Shown here piece after piece: positions 31,298-43,240 of a stretch of 64,000 nucleotides of DNA. The notes beneath the pieces were generated by a model. The model did no database searches. It was not told the DNA's origin and was given only the letters and a program-made list of their open reading frames with translations. Positions within the stretch are counted from its first letter, which is position 1. The number at the start of each line of letters is the position of its first letter. This DNA is from Ceratotherium simum simum (taxonomy: Eukaryota > Chordata > Mammalia > Perissodactyla > Rhinocerotidae), in the NCBI RefSeq assembly GCF_000283155.1, contig NW_004454287.1:2513299-2577298 (forward strand). The letters are read 5' to 3'. A program made the position numbers and the translations under genes.

Positions 31298-32247
31298 TGT
31301 GATATTGTGATTTATAATAATAAATATATTTGGTCTTCGTCCTTGTTCCTGGCACAGATCTCCTAAAATCCTTGGAATTTCCTAAGTGATAAGAGCACTA
31401 GAAGCATCTTTTGTCCTAATATTTGATCTTTGACCCCAGCTTCTGACACAGAGCTCCTGAAACCCTTGTAATTTCCTGGGTGATGAGAGTGTCTTTTGTT
31501 CTAATGCGGTGACTCAGGGTAGGCGCCTCATCGATGTGGGCTGGTCACCAGAAAGACCAAGCCATGATTAGGAGCTTGGACTTTTCAGCCCTGCCCTCCA
31601 TTCTCTTGAGAAGGGAGAAGGGCTGAAAATGGAATTAATGATCTATCACTATGCGATGAAGCCTCCATAAAAATCCCCATAGGAGGGGATTTGGAGACCT
31701 CCCAGGTCGGTGAACACACCCACGTACCAGGAGGGTGACATACCCCAACTCCACGGGGACAGAAGCTCCTGCACTTGTGACTGTACCCCCAGACCTTGCC
31801 CTATGTATCTCTTCATCTAGCTATTCATCTGTTTCCCTTATCATATCCCTTAATAAACTGGTAAACATAAGCGTTTCCCTAGGTTCTGTGAGCCGCTCTA
31901 GCAAATAATTGAATCCTATGAGGAAGAGGTCATGAAAACCTTTGATTTGTAGCCAAATTGGACAGAAGTTGTGGGTAACCTGGAGACCTACTACTTGGGA
32001 TTAGCCTCTGAAGTGGGGAGCAGTCTTATGGGACTGAGCCCTTAACCTGTGGGATCTGACGTTATCACCAAGTAGATAGTGTTAGAATTGCGTTAAATTG
32101 TAGGACACCCAGCTAGTGTCACAGAGAATTTCTTGTGGGAACCCCCCACCACATATTTGGTGATCAGAAGTGTCAGAAGTGAAGTGTTCTGTGTAAGTAG
32201 TAAAGGAGACACACAGGAGGAAAAAACTGTAGGTTTTCCTCTACAGG
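31298..32247 (+). mobile_element. ERV LTR (about 950 bp) inside L1
   Basis: Starts TGTGATATTGTG and ends near CTCTACA(GG). The L1 reading continues across it, and GTCCT occurs just before and just after (31293-31297, 32248-32252). CATAAAAATCC near 31668 is TATA-like, and AATAAA lies near 31852. The part after AATAAA is nearly 400 bases, long for R-U5, so some internal sequence may be included. The family resembles an old mammalian LTR, but I do not assign a name. Confidence 0.65.
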
Positions 32248-33959
32248 GTCCTGAGCATCACTAACCATCAGGGAAATGCAAATCAAAATCACAACGAGAT
32301 ATCACCTCACACAGGTTACAATGGCTATTATAAAAAAGTCTGAAGAGACTTTTGGCAAGGATATGGCGAAAAGGGAACCCTTGTGTACTGTTGGTGGGAA
32401 TGTAAATTGCTACAGCAATTATGGAAAAGAGCATGAAGGTCCATAAGAAATATAAAATAGAATTACCATATGATCCAGCAATCCCACCTCTGAGTATATA
32501 TCCATAGGAAAAGAAATAATCTTGACCAGATATCTGCGCTCCCATGTTCACTGCAGCATTACACAGGCAAGATATGGAGATAACCTAGTGTCTGTTGTTG
32601 ACTGGATAAAGAAAATGTGGTATATATATACACACAAAGGAATAGATTCAGCCTGATAAAAGGAAATCCTGACATTTGCAAGAACATGCATGAACCTGGA
32701 GGACATGATGCTAAGTGAAATAAGCCAGTCACAGAAAGACAATACTGCATGATTTCACTTACACGTGGGATCTAAAAAAGTCAACTGAGAAACAGCAGAA
32801 TGACGGTTACCAGGGGCTGGGAGTGTGAGGCACAAAGGGAGATATTGGTCAAAGGGTACAAACTTCAGTTATGTAAGATGAATAAATTCTGGAGATCTAA
32901 GGTACAGCCTGGTGATTATAGTTAATCATTATGTATTACATACATCAAATTTGCTTAGAGAGATCATAAGTGTTCTCACCACAAAAAAAGATAGAATAAC
33001 CATGTGAGGTGATGGATGTGTGAATTAGCTTGATTGTAGTCATCATTTCACAATGTATATCATTACATTGTACACTTTAAATGTATGCAAATTCTATTTG
33101 TCAATTATAATGTGACAAAGCTGGAAAAAAAGAGAAATTGTCAAAAGAATAGAAGTATACTATTTTACTGCTTTTAAGGCAATTATAAGAACTGGAAGCA
33201 ATTTTTGAAATGCGATATTCTGTTTCCATGACAATTATCATGAAGGGAAAAGAACCTAGATGGGAACTTCTCTAATACAAAACAATTTTGGAAGTTGTAG
33301 TTTAATTAGTTGATCATTTTTCCTACTGTTTTTTAAAATTTCTTTTTATTTTCCAATCATTTAGTGTTTTCAGTTTTTCAGTGAGGGAAACAGACGTATA
33401 AGCCAGGGCCTCTTCCCACAGAGTTTATAATCTGGGCAGAGAACAAGACAGACACCACTTAACAGAGGAAACAATTCCGGGAGATAAATGTCCATGAACG
33501 GGTTCTGCGAAATACATGTGCTTATACAAACGTGTAACTAAATCCTGACTCCACGGTATTTCAGTTAGATCTGAAAGAGCTTTGAGCAAATAAGAAATCC
33601 CACTACTGGATAAAACTAGTGGTCCATCCAGCCAAAGATCCTTTCCAGCAGCACCAAAGGAAGCTGTAGGGCGAGCAGAGGTAACTGTCGGATGACTTTT
33701 TAATCTGTAAATGTAACCAAAGTTTGAAACTACCATGAGGAACCCTGGGAACGCCAGTAAGCAGTGAATGTGGTATTCACCCATTACATCCACAGGCTTC
33801 ACACACAGCCACTCAGAATGCTTCTCATGGGCGTCTACGAGAAGTTAATAATTCTCCTTACGTCTGGCTTCCTCTTCTTTGCCTTTTCCTCATAACTTCA
33901 GCGGCCCACGTCACAGGACACAGATAAGCAGTTGCAACGTGTTAACCTCTGATAGCAAA

Positions 33960-34090
33960 GCAGCATCAGAGTTGAAGGCAAATGTTGTAACCAATCACGT
34001 TTAAACACAACCTAGTGCCTGAAGAACCTGAGGTTCAAATACTCTGCATTCCTGAGAACTCGCAATCGGTTGCTCACTCTGGTGAGTATT
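33960..34090 (+). promoter_or_regulatory. Possible promoter plus splice donor (weak)
   Basis: Plus strand: AACCAATCACG (CCAAT box), then GGTTCAAATACTC (weak TATA-like), then about 50 bases ending GCTCACTCTG followed by GTGAGT at 34081-34086. The spacing suits a short first exon or an LTR U3-R. No downstream exon was recognised. Confidence 0.25.
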
Positions 34091-36059
34091 TCCACATTGC
34101 GCTTTGCTGCCACAGACTAAGTGGGTGTGCATTTTTGAGTGCTAATCTATTACTAAAAGATTTGAATTAGGAGGCTGCAAGAAAGCACTTCGTATCTATG
34201 TATTTTTAAAACTTCCATCCATGAAAAAGGAGCCAGGTGACCGTTTCCTATGGGGGGAACGTTCTCACGGAGGTACTGTCAGGCGAAGTCCGTCCGCTTC
34301 ATTTCCTGTTCGTGAACAGATTCTGTGGTGGCATCCGTTGTCCTGTTCAGGTTCCGGAAGCTCACTCAGTGGTGCTGCAACATCCTCAACAAGGCAGCTT
34401 GTCTTCTCGCCAAGCATCGTCAGTCAAATCCAAGATCCTTCCATCTCTCTGGACCAGTGTCCATCCTCCTGCAGCTTTGATCCTGTCAGATGGGCACCTG
34501 ACCTAGGCTGCACCCGCTTCCGACGGACCCCCACCCTCAGCATCACGTGACCCGCATGCCTCTCTCTCGATCCCCGGATGTCGGTGAGCCCATTTGCTGG
34601 TGAGGAGGGGATACATCTCTTAAAGAAGTTTTAAAATAATATAAGCGCCTGATGTTTGGTTAGTTTGGGATATTTTAGTTATGTTTGGGTCCCATTCTTT
34701 ATCAAGGATGTCCCACTTAAGTGATGAAAAGCAGCAACTCTCCCCAGAGCTCCATCACGTACGAATGTGGTGATGTCATCCATAAAGATTGCAAACTCAC
34801 ATTGCAGTTCACTCCGTTAAACCCAAGAAGCTCCCCAGGGAGCCAAGGGGTCTGGGAGAGGGGTGACCTCTTCCGGAACAATGGCACCTGGCAAGGAACT
34901 GAGGGGAGGGAAGGCTACCCCCTCCTGCACAGATACAAACCAGAGGGCCCAGGTGTGGCTCCATCATGTCTCAAGGAGGTCTCAGTAGCCAAGCTGAACT
35001 CATGGGGTGCTGTTTCCAGAACCCAAAGCATAATGGGCAGCTGGGGGGAGAAGCACACGCTTGGGGAGAGCCCAGTACGTAGCGGTAACTGCTACTCTAA
35101 TGGCATATAGTGTGGGGACTAGGGCAGGTTCCTGCATCACAAGCCTGTGGACAACTCAAGGCCATCGTGGGCACCCCGGGAGGCACAACAGGAGGTCACT
35201 GAGGCCTCTAGAATGAAGGACGCTCTGAGGGCACTAACAGGGGTGTTGGTTGTATGGCAATCTGAAGCAAGTCTCCAGCCTTCTGTGGTAAGGGTGCCCA
35301 TTCAAGGTGGGCCAATTTCCACATAACAGCATAAACGGGCTCAAGTAGAATTAGTCAACAAGAAATATATCGCCTTTCACACATTGAGAGAAGCTCGAAG
35401 ATCTGTGTGTGCTGTGAGGGACAACGGCTATTTCTTCACAGTATCAGGGAGGGAGCAGCCCCTTGTTTATCAAATAATTTCTAGGAATTTAACCGAGGTG
35501 TCAGGGCCTCACATTATGTGTGGGTAATGGCCCATCTGCTTTCTGTGAGCTCCTTGCTTCAGTATTTGTATGTCCTGAATGAATGTCAACTGAATGTCCC
35601 GGCAGGAGGATGCCGTTTAACGTAATGTCAGACCTGTGCCCCTGGGGCAAGGTGGATGCAGTTCAGATCCTGCCTGCAGAGGCTGTGCGCACAGGCAATG
35701 GTGTTGAGGTTCCCTGCGGGTAACCAGCTAAAGGTGGATCATACCCCTTCAGAGGGGAAGGCCAAGTGCAGCTGAGAGGCTGTGGACACAGCACTGACAG
35801 AACAGACTGAGCCGAATCTGTGAGAGCAGAATGCTTACCAGGTGCTGATGGGGTGGAGTCAGTAATTTCCACACTGCTGGGGACTCGGAATAAGAGTTTA
35901 CTTGGTGCGACCACAGCCTCCAGGTTGCAGTAATCCACTGTGAGGTGTCCTTCGTTCTTTCCAGGTTTAATACAGGACAAATTCCGCTGTGAAAAGAAGC
36001 ACACAGAATAATCACTTCTTCCTAAATAGGCGTTGCACAATGGTTTTCAATCCTTCAAA

Positions 36060-37380
36060 GCCCTGTTTAATTTACACTGGGCCATTAATATGGTGTAAAT
36101 ATGGTAATTTAACTGGAGGTTAAAGGTCTGTGGGGTCCCATTTTGTCAAGACAATTTGAAAGTGCCCAAGACTTAATTTAATTTAATTCATGACTCATTG
36201 GTTTACAGCCTCCATGCTTGGTGTGGGATATTTTAGGACACTGAGTGTTACAATCACTGGGAATTCAGGCAGGACCACAATTTCCTGATGATTAACACGA
36301 AGCATACCTATTTGTCCTCTATTTTATATTCAGTAACCGCCCTAAGACTATGGGCATATCTTGCTCAAACTTAGTGGGATCCCCAGGCGTAACTATAACT
36401 TGAACCCTCATTTTGATTATTTGTATGAAGGTTCCTGAATTACTGCATTACAGCAGATGGTGAAGTTAATTCAGAATCTATGTTGCAGAGGCCCCAAAGC
36501 CAAGCAGTGTACCTCTGTTTTGTTATGTAAATTCAGTATATGTTGGATTTCTAATTGGTCAAAATGTGGACTTTTGCTTCACTATTTTTTTCTTTTGCTT
36601 TGTCTCTCCCTTCCTCCCTTATTTTGTTTTGCTTTTCATCACCCAATATAGTTCAGGGGAGGGAGTGTCTCTCTACCATGCTATTTATAATTTTTTTTTC
36701 CACCCAAGAACCTCAAAACAGTGCCATCAGGGTTAGGAGCCTCCCCCATGACAACTAGTTGCTTGATAGGGTTTAAATTCTGGGCTTAAGTCAGGTTTGA
36801 TCTAATACTTTGTGCCACAGGGGAGCCATGTTGTTGTCCCCTATCACCCTGAGGGTCAGGATCTTTGTGGCAGTAGAGGCAGGGGCAGCAGCAGCAGAGG
36901 TACTTAAGGGTCCTGGTGAGCCCTCTGGTGTTAGGAGTGTGGACTCAGCCTGCCACCCACTGCCTGCCTTTCCCCCCTCTTCTTTTTTTTTTAAATGACA
37001 GCTCTTTCAGGAGTGACCATCTGATGGGCCCTCCTCTTGCAAAGGATATAGTCCCTGTCTACACCTCCATCCCTGGGGTGTGTCAGGCCAACCCAGCCTC
37101 TGTCACAGCTTCATTCTAACACACAGACAAATCCCAGCAAGGACACTGACCCAGGACTCATTTAAGGAGGCCCCAATCCCATAGTCCTGCTCCCAAATCC
37201 TATACATTCTTCAAACTGCCAACTCTGCTCAGCTGAGCCTAGAACTGAGGCTTGGTGGGTCAACACTGCAACACGGGGCAGCATAGCTCACAGCACAGGC
37301 TCCCCAGCAAGCAGCAGCCCACAGTGCAGGCCGCCACCAGGCAGCAGAGCAGGTGAGCAAGTCCGAGCAGAAGACAGACC
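36060..37380. other. Unassigned intronic sequence
   Basis: Contains T-rich and C/T-rich tracts (36590-36640, 36690-36705) but no SINE, L1 or exon signature that I recognise. It may be interior ERV sequence, given its position between the pol remnant and the LTR at 37427. Confidence 0.35.
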
Positions 37381-37426
37381 CACGGGTGGTGGAGTCATGT
37401 CTGGACACGCTGCTCAGGGTGCCAGC

Positions 37427-37810
37427 TGTTATGGTCACTGCAGACGGGGGAGGTTCTTGTTGAGACTGACGCCAGGGTGGCACACACAGTCAGACACACA
37501 CACACAGGGTAGGAAAAGGCTTAAGACTCACATAATTAGAGGTTTCAGGAGGGCAGGGCTGGCCTCTCAAGCAGCTCTGAAAAGCTGCAGAGAGCAAGGA
37601 AAAAAACCTGGTCTGGGTGTGCACTGTGGTTGGGGGTGGGGACAGGGCAAGATCAGGGGCTTGGGTGGTCTAAATCTGAAGCCAGTCCCAGAGGAGTGAG
37701 CCCCCAGACTTTCCCATCAGCTTGTCCAGGTCGGGGCACAAGGGGCAGAAGGAGGGGGGAGGCTTAAGCTGTGAGCAAACAACAAAAAACGTGGACTCTG
37801 ACTGTTCATT
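37427..37810 (-). repeat. ERV LTR, family 'X' copy 3
   Basis: Begins TGTTATGGTCACTG on the plus strand like copy 2. Shares AGGAGGGCAGGGCTGGCCTCTC-like sequence, AGAGCAAGGAAA, and TTGTCCAGGTCGGGGCACAA-like sequence with the copy at 22.4 kb. More diverged than copies 1 and 2 are from each other, and lacks their L1 flank. Confidence 0.55.
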
Positions 37811-39483
37811 CTAAGGACAAACGTGGGTAAGAAAAATATGCATTTGCAATGGCTTATTTTTATATAAAGAAACACTAACAGGAGGCTCAAGAAATGATCA
37901 AAATTGTGTATTTGGGGGTGGCTGGAGTAACAGCTCTGGAGGGGACCAGGATATGTTGGCAGTGAGTCTTCTTAAGTTAGACTTTGCTGTCTTACAGATT
38001 TATTTCAAATAAAGAGAAACTTATATACATCATATTTTACTGTGTACTAGTCTTTCTTTAATTTTAACTTTGTACATAGGAAACCATTCTGAGATTTAAT
38101 TTCTTTAAACACTCCTGGTTACATAAGTGTACCCCATTCAAAATGAAAATTTTCAAATCTCTTTCTAACTGAAAGGACACACAGGATCCTAGTTTCTCCT
38201 TCCCCTCTGTCTCACACTGGGGGGATTTTCAGTAATAAGCAGCATATTACAATGCAATAGGGATTTGAGTTAACCCCTTAAATGTACTGGATTTTCAAAG
38301 ATTTACATAAGCTTTCAGAAGCTTCCCTCCAATCAATTAAAATAGGAATTCAATTGCTTTAGCGTTTTTAAATTCAATGTTCTCTAGGGACATGCACAAA
38401 GAAAAACTGATCTAAAAATGAAAAATGAATGTATTGAAGTTCTCAGACACATCTCACATATTGAGGTTCTCCTGTCTAAAAGGAACAAAAATTCTACTTG
38501 GTTCCACAATTTTCTTGCTTTCCTCACATCCTGTCTCTCCATCAACTTACAGTGTCAGGGCCCAAGTGCTAAGGGAAACTAGAGCCAAAGGGCTGCACTA
38601 TTCAATGGATGAAGGAATCCAAAGGAAAGAAACACAAATATTGGAATCAGCACAGATGAGCAGCCTGCTTCCCACAGGACAGAAGGAAAGCCACCCTCAG
38701 AAGCTTCCATATTCCTGACCCTCCTGGTTGAGACAGAACCCCTGGAGTGGGTCAGTCCCTGGTGGAGGAGGGTGGGGCACCTGAGCAGCCACAGGAGTGA
38801 ACTCTGGGAGCTCCACACACCCTCCTCTCCCCAGGGAATACAAATGCTCCCTCTCTCAGGCTTCCCGTCCCACAATGAGGAAAACTCAGCTGGACTCAGT
38901 TTAAGGTTCTGACCCAAATGAACTCCCAAATTAATGGGCCCTAATCCAGGACACAGAACTCCTGACTTTCACAGACTTTCTCAATGTAAACAAGTTACAC
39001 TCTGAGTGCCCCTACACCGTGGATGCAAAACTCCAATTTATGTCTAGAAAGAGGCCCAAGGAAACCACAGTTACAGCCTCAGAAAGGGCATCACTCCCCA
39101 CCCCCATGTGCACGTGCAGCCCCAGCTTTCCAGGGCTCTGCAGCTCCTCTCAGTATAGAGGCTCCTTCCATGGGGGGTGTGAGCAGGCAGGAGACCTGCA
39201 GGGGGGAGCTCCCCAGGAAGAACAACTGGGCCTTCATTCCTGCCCTGTGCAGGCCCAAGGGGGCCTCAGCTTAGATCCACTGTCATCAGGGTTCTGCCCC
39301 CACTGGAGTTGGTCTGGAACACCATTGATATTTTAAATACACAAACCCAGTGTTTGAACAATCCAGTAAAATCACTCAAAGCCACTGTTCAGGTGGAAAG
39401 GAGGGAAGAAAACTGTAAGGCATTTCACTAGCTCAACAAGAAAACCCACGAGTATCTACTGCTTTCAGAAAATAATAATCTTG

Positions 39484-39733
39484 AGCCAGCCCCGATGGCC
39501 CAGTGGTTAAAGTTTGCCACGCTCCCCTTTGGTGGCCCGGCCTGGTCACCTGGCGTGGAACCACACCATTAGTCTGTCAGTTGCCACGCTGTGTGTGGCT
39601 CACACAGAAAAACTAGAAGGACTTACAACTAGAATATACAACTATGTACTGGGGCTTTGGGGAGAAGGGAAGAAAAAGAGGACGACTGGCAACAGATGTC
39701 AGCTCAAGGCAAATCTTTCCCAGCAAAAAAAAA
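39484..39733 (+). repeat. ERE SINE private to duplication copy B
   Basis: Diverged head GAGCCAGCCCCGATGGCCCA and duplication GAAAATAATAATCTT on both sides. The matching site in copy A near 20050 is empty. Confidence 0.88.
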
Positions 39734-40639
39734 GAAAATAATAATCTTAACTGATTATTATTTCCATGGCAAGAAATTGTTTTGTAAACAATTAATCATA
39801 CTGGAACACTTCTCATCTGCAAGTCTAAGCCCTGGAATTCCATTTGAAATCACCCAAAAGTGAGAGCAGACCTCAGAACATTCTAAACCTGGTAGGGGAA
39901 ATAAAAAGTGAAACAAGAAATTTTAACACATGCAATATGATACTGTTATATTTTATCTTTTTGAAATTCACTTCTTTCTTGCCTCTTTGGAACTACTTTA
40001 TACTGTCTTTCAAGATCCGTTGATTAAATACATTTTACATTTATTGTAAAACGGAGACTTAAAAAAAAGTGAATAAATCTTTTCAAGGTGACAAACCAGG
40101 GAGGGGCAGGGTCGACAGGATGGATCACCCAGGAAAGTTTCCAAAGAGGAACCTCCATCCAAAGGACTTCCCATAGGATGTCTGTGCCCAGAAAGATCCT
40201 GGGGGGAGGGGCACAAGGGTTTCACGCAGGTAGTTCCAGGTGGTTTTTCTCTGCTTTCCTCTCGTAAAACATCCACAGACAAATATAATCTCTAACAAAG
40301 AGCCATCCATGACTCTAGGGAATAATGATAAAGTTAAAATATTGTGTCTGTTTGAAACGCACCATGGACGACAGACAGTTGATAATGATGCAGTGAATCA
40401 GAGAGGGGACGTTGGCTTTTTAGGGATTTGTTGCCAGTGCTAGGGAGGGCTAGGCTGGGCGACAGGGTCGTGGATTTGAGACCCTGCTCCCCAAACATGT
40501 GGAAAACTCAGGAGAAAACGGGTGTCCCCTAGAGAGAAAGGAGGGACTGGGACCCCACAGACCACAGCTCCTCCCACGCACGAATCCCGGACCGGGTCAC
40601 GACTGTCCCTGATGACCCTCCCTGTGGTCACCGCACCAT

Positions 40640-41150
40640 CTGGGGACACGCGGGGCTGCGGGCGCAGAGCTGCCCAGAGAGGCTCCGGGGCCGCAGTCGC
40701 CGCGCGCAGTGACCACAGGACGCCCGGGGTCCCGGCTGCCGGCCCGGCCCCCACGCTGCGGCCGGAGGGGACTGAGGTCCGAGCGGCGCCCCCGCGGACT
40801 CGGGTCCGCAGACTCGGAGGTGACCGCGGGGAGGCCGGTCCCGCCACGGCCGGTTCCGACCAGCCCCTCCTCCCCGTCTCCTCACCCGGGGCCGCGCACG
40901 CACCACTTCCCGCTTCTGGGTCCCCAGCGTCGTCCCCGCTCGCCCGCGGCCGGCGCGGGTCACAGCGGGATTGACGCCGCAGCGGCCACACCCGGGCTGT
41001 AAAGCGCAGGTGAGACGCGGTCCCGAGAGCGCCAGGAGCGTGCGCGCCGTGTGCGGAGCGTCGCCCCGCCCACCTACCCCTGCTGCGCCCTTGATTGGAC
41101 AGTTCGCAAGGACCCGCCCCCTGTTGTCTGAGTGACGGCAGGGCGGGAGG
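40640..41150 (-). promoter_or_regulatory. CpG-island promoter B (paralogous, possibly orphan)
   Basis: GC-rich and CpG-dense. On the minus strand it has a GC-box-like AGGGGGCGGGTC (41111-41122) and CCAATC (41093-41098) at the same spacing as promoter A. Promoter elements are conserved while the start codon downstream is not. It could drive a non-coding RNA, act as an alternative upstream promoter for the gene at 2.2-21.1 kb, or be a relic. Confidence 0.75.
40904..40990 (-). pseudogene. Exon 1 counterpart with lost start codon
   Basis: Aligns with the end of exon 1 in copy A: CCCAGAAGCGGGAAGTG then GTGCGTGCG, against CCAGAAGCCGGAGAATG then GTGAGTGTG. The initiator ATG is GTG (40904-40906), and the donor is GTGCGT instead of GTGAGT, still with GT. 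If spliced to a KRAB exon it would supply only 5'UTR. Confidence 0.75.
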
Positions 41151-42625
41151 TCAGAAAGCTAAGCGGAACCAGGTTCTGTTGCTGGCGGGATCCCTCTCCT
41201 CCAGTGATGTTTGCTTTTCAACAGAACTTGTTCCTGGCCCTAGAGGGACAGTGGCGACTTCTTCCAGCTCCTTCTGAACGCTGAGCCCAGGGAATTCCAG
41301 AGTCAATTTCCACACCCCTGGCCGCAGAAAGAGGGGAGTCCAGGCCAGGCCAGGCTGGGACAGAGGGTCTGAGGTCCTCCCCGGGTCGGGGGTTGGCATA
41401 GGCTGCGAAGCCACTCATGGAACTGTGACGTCGTTTACAAACACAATTAAAAATGACCTCACCATATGTAATAAAGAGTCTGGCTCCATTTTGATCTTTG
41501 ACTGTCGGCAGCGCTGAGGCTGCCACCCATCCCTCCTCCACCTCCGCACACTTGGTACTTCAGCTGAAGAATCCCATGGCCTCCCAAGGTCCTGGCTCAG
41601 GTTGGAAATTTGAACCCTGCAGCCCTCGCCTGGGCGCAGAAACTCTTCTCCGATCAACTATGAGAGCTATGAGATGTGTTCAGCAAAACTCTCAGGTGTA
41701 CATTTTACAGTAGGAAGAAATTTATTTGAGATAGTTTTTGAGTGTGTGCCTAGAGATTTTGAAATGTAAATGCCTATGATATTCCTAAGGCAATTGAATT
41801 TCTATTTTCACCAATATTAGAAAAAAACGTTATGTAAATATGGGATATACCTGAAAACTCAATATACCTAACACATTGGTTCAAAACTCCTAATGCGTGT
41901 ATTAATTTGAATACTTTTATTGAGCTATAATATACATACCATACAATGCATCCCTTTAATGTGTACAATTCGATGGTTTTCAGTATATTCACAGATGCAC
42001 GCAATCATCAACACAATATTTGAACATTTTTGTCACCTCGAAAAGAAACCCCTGTTCCCTTTAGCAATCACTTTCCTGTCTTTCCATCTTCCTCCTCCAA
42101 GCCACAGTCCTAGGCAACATCTAATCTACTTTCTGTATCTATAGAATTTCCTATTCTGTATTTCCATATAAATGGGATCACAGAATATGTTGTTTTTATA
42201 ATGGATTTCAGCCTCTTAGCATAATTTTTCCAGGAATGATATATGAATGCATCATTCATTTTTATGGCCAAATAACATTTCATTGTATGGATAAAACACA
42301 TTTTGTTTATCTATTCATCCATTAATGGACATTTGGTTTGTTTCTGTCTTTGGGCTATTATGAATAATGTTGCAATAAATATTCATGTACAAGTTTTTGA
42401 GTGAACATATATTTCATTTCTCTTGGGCATATGCCTAGGAATGAATTTATGGGTCCTATGGTAATTCTAGGTTTAATTTTTGAGGAACTGCGAGACTGTT
42501 TTCCAAAGCGGCTGCACCATTTTATATTCCCACCAGCAGCGTATGAAAGTCCAATGTCTCCATATTCTTGACAAAACTTATCTCACTTTTTTATTCAAGC
42601 CATCCTAGTGGTTGTGAAGTAGAGT

Positions 42626-42981
42626 TTTTTAAAAAAATTATTTTATTGAGGTCATACTGGCTTATAACATTGTGTAAATTTCAGGTGTACATTATTATAT
42701 ATCAGTTTCTGTATAGACTGCATCGTGTTCACCACCAATAGTCTAGTTTTTACCCTTCACCATACGTATGTGCTCTTTTACCCCCAACCCCCTTCCCTTC
42801 TCATAACCACTAATCTGTTCTCCTTTTGTGGGTATTAGTTTATCTTCCACATGTGAGTGAAATCATACAGTGTTTGTCTATCTCTGTCTGGCTTATTTCA
42901 CTTAGCATAATACCCTCATGGTCCATCATGTTGTCACAAATAGCACAATTTTGTCTTTTTTATGGCTAAGTAGTATTCCAC

Positions 42982-43017
<36 letters not shown>

Positions 43018-43240
43018 CCACATCTTCTTTATCCATTCATCCATTGACAGGCACTTGGGTTGCTTCCATGTCTTGGCTATTGTGAATAATGCTGCGATGA
43101 ACATAGGGGTGCATAAATCTCTTTGAATTGTTGATTTCATGCTCTTTGGATAAATACCCAGTAGTGGGATAGCTGGATCGTATGGTATTTCTATTTTTAA
43201 TTTTTTGAGAAATCTTTGTACTGTTTTCCATAGTGGCTGC
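42626..43240 (-). mobile_element. 5'-truncated L1 nested in L1
   Basis: The 3' end starts with TTTTTTAAAAAAATTATTTT on the plus strand, followed by L1 3'UTR-like TTGAGGTCATACTGGC. The host duplication GTGAAGTAG occurs at 42616 and 43242. It contains a (TG)n(TA)n tract at 42983-43018. Confidence 0.75.
42983..43018. repeat. (TG)n(TA)n microsatellite
   Basis: About ten TG followed by about eight TA dinucleotides inside the nested L1. Confidence 0.9.

Larger units (their letters stand above)
26890..33130 (+). mobile_element. L1 with internally deleted ORF2 and later insertions
   Basis: The 5' end is near CAGCAAGATGGTGGAATAGT at 26908. The ORF1 C-terminus ends at 28743 with a near-intact frame (28514-28744). 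ORF2 sequence jumps near 28810 directly to the region before RT, so the endonuclease part is missing. The RT box reads Phe-Thr-Asp-Asn at 29633-29648 (consensus Phe-Ala-Asp-Asp). EREs interrupt it at 29907 and 31026, and an LTR at 31298. L1 resumes at about 32250 and its 3'UTR ends near 33130. Confidence 0.8.
33130..37420 (-). mobile_element. Mostly unassigned block with degenerate retroviral pol
   Basis: No KZNF exon was found here. At 35663-36040 the minus strand keeps a 125-residue frame containing KPGKNEGHLTVDYCNLE, close to the KP..G..R.TVDYR.LN motif of gammaretroviral-type reverse transcriptase, and a later GYPQG resembling LPQG. With the minus-strand LTR at 37427-37810 immediately upstream, a decayed class I ERV in minus orientation is plausible. 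A 125-residue minus frame at 33425-33802 and plus frames at 34221-34550 and 34721-35110 have no recognisable domain. Strongly degenerate; the boundaries are guesses. Confidence 0.4.
38000..41660 (-). repeat. Segmental duplication copy B (promoter-bearing)
   Basis: Collinear with 18320-21790. It holds the CpG island, the exon 1 counterpart and the unique intron start, plus a private ERE at 39484-39733. It lacks the ERE at 18514 and the CA expansion of copy A. No KRAB or finger exon follows downstream on the minus strand before 22 kb. Confidence 0.88.

Noticed and set aside
35663..36040. Intact retroviral gene
   Set aside because: Only short reverse-transcriptase-like motifs remain in a 125-codon frame without the catalytic box; kept only as a possible remnant.
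22391..37400. KRAB or finger exons for unit B
   Set aside because: I looked for EEW/LYRDVM-like and C-x2-C...H-x3-H coding patterns on both strands and found none between 22.4 and 40 kb.
40440..41002. 183-codon minus frame and 150-codon plus frame in CpG island B
   Set aside because: Same compositional effect; the frame crosses the exon 1 counterpart and is not conserved with copy A.
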